From Microcoleus sp. bin38.metabat.b11b12b14.051 (GTDB lineage Bacteria > Cyanobacteriota > Cyanobacteriia > Cyanobacteriales > Microcoleaceae): a DNA stretch of 49,597 nucleotides. Positions within the stretch are counted from its first letter, which is position 1. Every line of letters starts with the position of its first letter. A model generated the notes under the pieces. It had not been told where the DNA came from. It did no database searches and saw only the letters and a program-made list of their open reading frames with translations. The translations under genes and the position numbers were made by a program. The stretch covers positions 1 to 49,597 of the forward strand of contig NZ_JAAFKD010000036.1 in assembly GCF_013299165.1 (NCBI RefSeq). The letters run 5' to 3'. Shown piece after piece: positions 44,366-49,597 of the stretch.

Positions 44366-44565
44366 ATGGCGTAAGTAGACAATTGTGAAAAGCGATCGCC
44401 CTTAATTATCCGCTTTGCTGTTCGGTAAAAAAGAGCGCTCGCATTACCCTCAAGCAAATTCCTCAAAGTCGCATCCTCCCCCAAAACCTTCAACACTTGC
44501 TTAATTTCCTGCGTCCCCTGTAGAAGGTAATGGGTAATGGAATGGGGAATATCGTGTCCGGTCAA
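44353..44565 (-). pseudogene. possible small gene fragment
   Basis: A 70-residue frame has a helical segment (TQEIKQVLKVLGEDATLRNL then LEGNASALFYRTAKRI) that looks coding, but its start (SITHYLLQGTQ) is translated heptamer repeat. It overlaps the methyltransferase end by 13 bases. It may be a gene remnant or chance frame. Confidence 0.3.
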
Positions 44566-44731
44566 TTATCCGACATAAAATATGTTTGATCGTTCGGACG
44601 GAGAGTCCTTTCTATACTTTGAAGAAGGAGAAGAAGGACTTGCATTCCTTACTACGAACCTGAGAATGGTTAGATATCCACACAATACAATCCGTTAAAT
44701 CCGTAAAGAATCCGTTGCCGAACTTCCCTCT

Positions 44732-47700
44732 TCAAGAAGCCAGCTTGGCCTCAAAAGCTAAAGAATTAACCGGAAAATTTCCCAAAACTTCCTCTAAACT
44801 AGGATAGCCGAAATTACAAGATTCAGGCTTTCCCAAAAAATAACCTTGAGCGTAATCTACCCCGAGATCCTTAAGTTTATCCATAACTGCTTGACTTTCC
44901 ACATACTCCGCTATAGTCTTTATTCCCATAACGTGAGCAATTTTAGTGATAGCTTCCACCATGGCAACATCAATAGGATTGTCCGCAATATTTTTAATAA
45001 AATTTCCGTCAATTTTGATATAGTCAACTGGCAAACTTTTGAGGTAAGCAAAAGAAGACATCCCGCTGCCGAAGTCGTCCAAGGCAAACTGGCAGCCGAG
45101 TTCCTTGAGCTGCCAAATTAAGCTGGCTGCCTTACTGAGATTGGCGATCGCCACGGTTTCTGTAATTTCAAAACAAATGATTTCCGGCGAGATTTGATGG
45201 ATGGAAAACTGCTCTTGAATAAACTCGATCAACTTTTCTTCGTTGAGGCTGTCCCCAGAAAGGTTGATTGCATAAAGGCTGGGATGTTTGGCAAATGAGG
45301 ATTGTGAATTAGACGGGGAAGAGCCAGCAGGTAAGGTAACAATTTTCTCGCTCTCGGCCGCGGGATTTTGGACTAAGAGATTTGCCGTTAAAATTTTAGA
45401 TAAATTGCTAAATAAAGTGCGAATTACCCAGCGATCGATCGTGTGCATCAAGTTGTAGCGTTCAGCGGCCGGAATAAAAGCCATCGGCGACACTAACTGA
45501 CCCGTTGCAAGCTGGAGGCGGAGGAGAATTTCGCAGTGGGTGCCGATGGTGGGAGAGTTGAACAAAGGTACGATCGGCTGAGAGTACAAGCGAAAGCGAT
45601 TCTCTTCTAAAGCTTGATTGATTTGCACTACCCATTGGGTTTCGCCGTGCTGTTTGATTAATTCTCGATCGCCTGCTTGATAAACCTGCACCCGGTTGCG
45701 GCCTTTATTTTTAGCAGCGTAGCAAGCAAGATCGGCCGCGCTCAACACCGCAGATGTTGAAGCTGTTTTGGGGTTAATTGCCACCAAACCGATGCTGACG
45801 CCGATCGAAAAAGTTTTATCCTGCCACGCAAACCGGAATCCCTGAATGCTGTGCAGCAGCAATTCTGCCACCTCTAAGCCGTGTTCGGGGGAACAGTTGT
45901 ACAGGAGTACGGCAAACTCATCGCCGCCCAGACGCGCCAAAATATCCGTTTTGCGGATATTGGTTTTAAATAGCTGACTGACTTGGCGCAGCAGTTCGTC
46001 GCCGGCAACGTGACCGTTCGTATCGTTAACTATTTTGAAGCGATCGAGATCCAGGTAAAGCATCACGTGTTCTTGCCCGTAACCTTGAGCGCTGTGCAGG
46101 GCGTGTTCTAGCTGGTACTCAAATTCGCGGCGGTTGACCAATTGCGTCAGGGGGTCGTGAGTAGCCTGCCAAGTAAGCTGTCGCGCTTGAGTTCGCACTT
46201 GAGTCACATCTCGGAACACAACGACGGCCCCGACAATTTCGCCGTTGCAGGCGTGGATGGGGGCGACAGAGTGGTCGATCGCAAATTCGCGGTTGCTGCG
46301 AGCAATCAGCAAACTGTTGTAGCCTTGGTCAACAATCCGACCTTCATACAAAGCGATTTGGGCGATATTTTCGATCGGCATCCTGGTAGTTTCGTCAACT
46401 ATTCTCAGCACGTTGGCCAGCGGCAAACCTTTAGCTTCCCAGGTAGACCAACCCGTGAGTTTTTCAGCAACTGGATTGAGGGTAGAAATGCAGCCGTCGC
46501 TGCCAGTAGTGATGACAGCATCGCCGATCGATTGTAGAGTAACCTGAGCTAGTTCTTTTTCCTCAAAAAATGCTTGTTCCATGCGCTTGCGATCGCTAAT
46601 ATTGCGCTGCACAGACACCCAGTGAGTAACGTTTCCCAACTCATCAGCAACAGGTACGCTGTTGAGTTCCACCCAATAAGTGGAACCGTCTTTGCGGTAG
46701 TTAATCAATTCCAAGCGCAGCGGTTCTCGGCGAGAAAAAGCGCGCCGAATTTTGGCAACTTGAGCGCCATCGCTGTCGGGCCCCCGCAGACAACTGGGGG
46801 TTTGACCGATAATTTCTTCGGGGCGATAACCGGTCATTTGAGTAAAAGCTTCGTTGACGTAGATAATTGTGGGATCGGAGATATTGCTGTATCCCGCATC
46901 CATAATCACGATCGCATCGTTAGCGTTAACTACGGCAGATTCTAGCAATTGCAGCCGCACCTCTGCCTGGTGGCGAGTAGCGATTTCCCTTTCTAGTCGG
47001 CTGTTAGTCAAGCTGAGGGATGCGATCGCCTTTTGCAACTCGCTAGTCTGTTCTTCGATGCTGGCGTGTAAAATGTCGATCGCCCCGGACATTTCCATCG
47101 GGCCAAGTACGCGCAGCAAGGTGCTTTGAGTAACAATTCCCAGCAGTTCTCCGCCTTCTCCAGTTACTACCAACCTGCGGACTAAACGCTGCTGCATTTC
47201 CTGATGAGCTACCCACAGCGAGTCTTCAGGCTTAAGACTAAATAAGGGGGTACTCATCACAGTTTGGGCGATCGTCTGCGACAAATCTATATCTAAAGCT
47301 TGAAATTCCACAATATCCCGTTCTGTGACCATACCTACGGGAATTGGGAACGGCAAATTCATCGATAATGCTGTTGATGCTGTTGATGCTGTAATTACCA
47401 CACAGCTAACGCGGTGTCGCGCCATCAACTCAGCCAAACTCATAACCGAAGCTGTGACAGGCGCCTGAATAACTTCAGAAGTCATTACTTCTTTCACGCT
47501 GCGGATTTTCAAGATATTTGCCGGTTGCACCATTGCTTGGCGAATGCTTTCCGGGGTTATTACTCCTAGGAGTTTGCCGGAATTATCCAATATTGGCAGG
47601 TGGTGAATTCTTTGTTGATCCAGCAGAATTAGGGCGCTGAAAATGTCTTGCTCTTCACCTTTGGTCAGAATTGCCGCAGGCTGCTTCATGACTTCTGCGA

Positions 47701-48067
47701 TGGTGACATTTTTTAACTTTTTGCCCGATGCAATCAAATCGACAAGATCCCTCTCAGTGAAGATGCCTTGCAATTGAGAATTTTGAGCAGAGGGTGTGGA
47801 CGATGTTTCGAGGGATTGTTCCACCACCAACACGCAGCTACCTGCCGCATCTCTGAACGTGCTTGAGCTGGGGGGATTGGCGATTTGTGTTAGTTGCGGG
47901 TAGATATCCGTTGGTAGCATCTCTGGGTTGAGAGAGCAACTGCCGCGCCGTTGGCCCATGAGGATAATTACGTCTGCTAGCGGGGTAGTGGGTGCAACTG
48001 TCAAGGGGCAGCGGTCGATTACTCGATCTAAAGTCGGCAGATACTGGGAAGAATCATGTTTGAGCAT
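44732..48067 (-). CDS. CBS-PAS-GGDEF-EAL signalling protein
   Basis: The 1111-aa protein has two CBS pairs (~10-180 and ~190-325), a short coiled coil (~335-365), PAS1 (~370-495), PAS2 (~505-625), GGDEF (~635-795, GGDEF at 714-718) and EAL (~805-1085; ExLxR as EILLR at 846-850, DDFGSG at 997-1002, EYVES). The active motifs of diguanylate cyclase and phosphodiesterase are present, so it may make or degrade c-di-GMP. PAS1 is LOV-like (GQTPSCLRG) but the flavin Cys position is Pro. CBS domains suggest nucleotide sensing. No membrane segment is seen. Start ATG 48067. Confidence 0.92.
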   Translation of the reverse strand: MLKHDSSQYLPTLDRVIDRCPLTVAPTTPLADVIILMGQRRGSCSLNPEMLPTDIYPQLTQIANPPSSSTFRDAAGSCVLVVEQSLETSSTPSAQNSQLQGIFTERDLVDLIASGKKLKNVTIAEVMKQPAAILTKGEEQDIFSALILLDQQRIHHLPILDNSGKLLGVITPESIRQAMVQPANILKIRSVKEVMTSEVIQAPVTASVMSLAELMARHRVSCVVITASTASTALSMNLPFPIPVGMVTERDIVEFQALDIDLSQTIAQTVMSTPLFSLKPEDSLWVAHQEMQQRLVRRLVVTGEGGELLGIVTQSTLLRVLGPMEMSGAIDILHASIEEQTSELQKAIASLSLTNSRLEREIATRHQAEVRLQLLESAVVNANDAIVIMDAGYSNISDPTIIYVNEAFTQMTGYRPEEIIGQTPSCLRGPDSDGAQVAKIRRAFSRREPLRLELINYRKDGSTYWVELNSVPVADELGNVTHWVSVQRNISDRKRMEQAFFEEKELAQVTLQSIGDAVITTGSDGCISTLNPVAEKLTGWSTWEAKGLPLANVLRIVDETTRMPIENIAQIALYEGRIVDQGYNSLLIARSNREFAIDHSVAPIHACNGEIVGAVVVFRDVTQVRTQARQLTWQATHDPLTQLVNRREFEYQLEHALHSAQGYGQEHVMLYLDLDRFKIVNDTNGHVAGDELLRQVSQLFKTNIRKTDILARLGGDEFAVLLYNCSPEHGLEVAELLLHSIQGFRFAWQDKTFSIGVSIGLVAINPKTASTSAVLSAADLACYAAKNKGRNRVQVYQAGDRELIKQHGETQWVVQINQALEENRFRLYSQPIVPLFNSPTIGTHCEILLRLQLATGQLVSPMAFIPAAERYNLMHTIDRWVIRTLFSNLSKILTANLLVQNPAAESEKIVTLPAGSSPSNSQSSFAKHPSLYAINLSGDSLNEEKLIEFIQEQFSIHQISPEIICFEITETVAIANLSKAASLIWQLKELGCQFALDDFGSGMSSFAYLKSLPVDYIKIDGNFIKNIADNPIDVAMVEAITKIAHVMGIKTIAEYVESQAVMDKLKDLGVDYAQGYFLGKPESCNFGYPSLEEVLGNFPVNSLAFEAKLAS

Positions 48068-48641
48068 ATTTAATTCATTTTGGCGATCGCGCGTTGACTC
48101 TGCAACCTTGCTAAAAAAGTGCTGCTTTCAAAGCAGTACCTGGATTTTTACAGCGCTGCTGAGACGTAATTAAAATTTTTTATTAAAAATGTACCCCGAA
48201 CTTAGGCAGGGAAGCTTGCCTGTGACGGCTGTGGCTCTACCTATAAAGTTATAACCATATATTGATTTTAGGGGTAAATTTTCTGTCCCGTGACAGTTTT
48301 ATTATAAATAATTTATTCTTGGGGAACTTTTTTGCCGATAATTAACTTATAGGATGTCGATCGCATCGCTAATCATATCCATCTTCAGCAAGACGCGTAT
48401 GTTCGCTGTCCGAGCTAAGCTAGAAGAGGTTACTACCAAAAGAGACTGTATTCAGTTCGGTAGTGTTAAGTTTTGCGACCTAGAGTTTTGCGAGCTTTGA
48501 GAAACCACCTGTGCGTTGTCCGAGATAATCGATATCACAGCAGGTCTGTGAATTCGATCGCAACTTGCGAAAACCACCGTGGTAAGATTGTAGATATAAA
48601 CAGAAGAACTAAAACACCAAGTTTGCTGAGGAAAAGGGATT
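48068..48641. other. divergent spacer upstream of the pentapeptide gene
   Basis: This 574-bp spacer has no gene. It contains two direct copies of GTTTTGCGA (48470-48478, 48485-48493), a related GTTTTCGCA on the other strand near 48566-48574, and two GTTGTCCGAG/GCTGTCCGAG sites. An AGGCA...TGCCT hairpin lies at about 48204-48219. These could be regulator sites; none is identified. Confidence 0.4.
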
Positions 48642-49082
48642 ATGAAACGTCATCTATTAACCGCTAGTCTTTTAATTAGTCCCCTACTGTTGGCAGGCCC
48701 GGCGGGCGCGGCAAATCCCGCTCACGTCCAACAGTTAATCTCAACAGGCCAATGTTTTCAGTGCGACTTGTCGTCCGCGAATTTGGCCGAAGCTCATTTA
48801 ATTGGTGCAGATTTGAGAGAAGCAAATTTGCAAGGCGCAAACCTCTCTCACGCCAACCTCGAAGGCGCTGACTTGACGGGCGCTAACTTGACGGGTGCCA
48901 ACTTAACCGCAGTTTTCCTGACTAATGCCAGTTTAAATGACGCAGACCTCGATCGGGCAAATCTAACCGCCGCCATCATCAACACCGCTGACGTATCCGG
49001 CGCATCAATGGAAAATATGACCATTACTAATGCCAAAATCTACAATACCCAAATCGGCGTCGGTGGCAGCTACGACCAATAA
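48642..49082 (+). CDS. secreted pentapeptide-repeat protein
   Basis: The 146-aa protein has a signal peptide (KRHLLTASLLISPLLLAGPA, cleavage near AGAANP) and then pentapeptide repeats A(D/N)LxX: LREANLQGANLSHANLEGAD, LTGANLTGANL and others, about 14 units forming a right-handed beta-helix. A CFQCDL motif precedes them, typical of cyanobacterial periplasmic or lumenal members. The function is unknown. AGGAAAAGGG precedes ATG 48642. Confidence 0.9.
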   Translation: MKRHLLTASLLISPLLLAGPAGAANPAHVQQLISTGQCFQCDLSSANLAEAHLIGADLREANLQGANLSHANLEGADLTGANLTGANLTAVFLTNASLNDADLDRANLTAAIINTADVSGASMENMTITNAKIYNTQIGVGGSYDQ

Positions 49083-49120
49083 ACTTTTTTAAAGAATGCA
49101 AAGCGCCCATTTTCAGTTAC

Positions 49121-49152
49121 AAAACCCGGTTTATCCCCAGAAACCGGGTTTT
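49121..49152 (+). terminator. intrinsic terminator, ACCCGGTTT family
   Basis: AAAACCCGGTTT and AAACCGGGTTTT are perfect 12-bp arms around an 8-base loop, followed by TTT. It lies 39 bases after the pentapeptide gene stop. Confidence 0.8.
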
Positions 49153-49155
49153 TAG

Positions 49156-49597
49156 TTTTGAGGTTCGTAGTGAGGACTTCAGTCCTATCTTTTTTTGCGG
49201 ACTGAAGTCCTCACTACAAACTTGTTTTGAGGTTCGTAGTGAGGACTTCAGTCCTATCTTTTTTTGCGGACTGAAGTCCTCACTACAAACTTGTTTTGAG
49301 GTTCGTAGTGAGGACTTCAGTCCTATCTTTTTTGCGGACTGAAGTCCTCACTACAAACTTGTTTTGAGGTTCGTAGTGAGGACTTCAGTCCTATCTTTTT
49401 TGCGGACTGAAGTCCTCACTACAAACTTGTTTTGAGGTTCGTAGTGAGGACTTCAGTCCTATCTTTTTTTGCGGACTGAAGTCCTCACTACAAACTTGTT
49501 TTGAGGTTCGTAGTGAGGACTTCAGTCCTATCTTTTTTGCGGACTGAAGTCCTCACTACAAACTTGTTTTGAGGTTCGTAGTGAGGACTTCAGTCCT
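49156..49597. repeat. tandem array of 68-69-bp hairpin units (7 copies, cut by window end)
   Basis: Units start at about 49156, 49225, 49294, 49362, 49430, 49499 and 49567. Each holds GTAGTGAGGACTTCAGTCC and its exact inverse GGACTGAAGTCCTCACTAC around a T-rich loop (ATCTTTTTTTGC), joined by AAACTTGTTTTGAGGTTC. They differ only in the T run (6 or 7). The array continues past the window. Confidence 0.95.

Noticed and set aside
49156..49597. CRISPR array
   Set aside because: The units are almost identical along their full length, including the parts between palindromes, so there are no unique spacers, and no cas genes are near.

Overview
The window comes from a filamentous cyanobacterium, most probably of the Oscillatoriales (Microcoleus/Oscillatoria/Tychonema type). 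The grounds are ndhN, sipA, DUF4327 and xisI-type genes, a cyanobacterial ribosomal-protein gene order lacking rpsJ, rpsN and rpmD, very frequent HIP1 octamers (GCGATCGC), and spacers full of tandem heptamers (STRRs) and ACCCGGTTT-type hairpin repeats. The genus is inferred from overall style, not from a search.

Layout. Positions 1-310 hold the end of an rRNA operon (23S 3' end, 5S, terminator). Positions 631-1596 are a broken IS630-family element. Positions 1728-4536 carry a fructosamine-kinase-family gene convergent with an ABC-F ATPase. Positions 5030-10441 are an accessory region: an orphan xisI, a nuclease-like fragment, a family of small HTH regulators (two intact, one decayed) with a MITE between them, a small secreted protein, a membrane-anchored coiled-coil protein ending in a HicA toxin domain, and a duplicated 3' gene fragment.

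Positions 10449-30971 are one long leftward ribosomal-protein cluster: rplC-D-W-B, rpsS, rplV, rpsC, rplP, rpmC, rpsQ, rplN-X-E, rpsH, rplF-R, rpsE, rplO, secY, adk, infA, rpmJ, rpsM-K, rpoA, rplQ, truA, rplM, rpsI, rpmE, prfA. A strong sigma70-type promoter lies at about 31273-31302. The coding sequences are conventional, but many spacers are expanded and made of heptamer arrays that start at stop codons and run up to start codons. Divergent from the cluster are ndhN, a VWA-domain protein and a conserved hypothetical protein.

Positions 33294-36737 are a leftward three-gene nucleotide-metabolism cassette: a thymidylate-synthase-like multidomain protein, a membrane-anchored dCTP-deaminase/dUTPase-fold protein lacking the usual catalytic acids, and a deoxyribosyltransferase-like/dCMP-deaminase fusion. 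A 5' fragment of a second synthase-like gene lies upstream. This is the best candidate for an undescribed system; defence or dNTP-pool control is a hypothesis. The rest (37312-49082) holds an HD-domain protein, a sugar/osmolyte-type ABC ATPase, small cyanobacterial proteins, a GH3 glycosidase with rbfA, sipA, a NodS-like methyltransferase, a CBS/PAS/GGDEF/EAL protein and a secreted pentapeptide-repeat protein. The window ends inside a tandem array of ~69-bp hairpin units.
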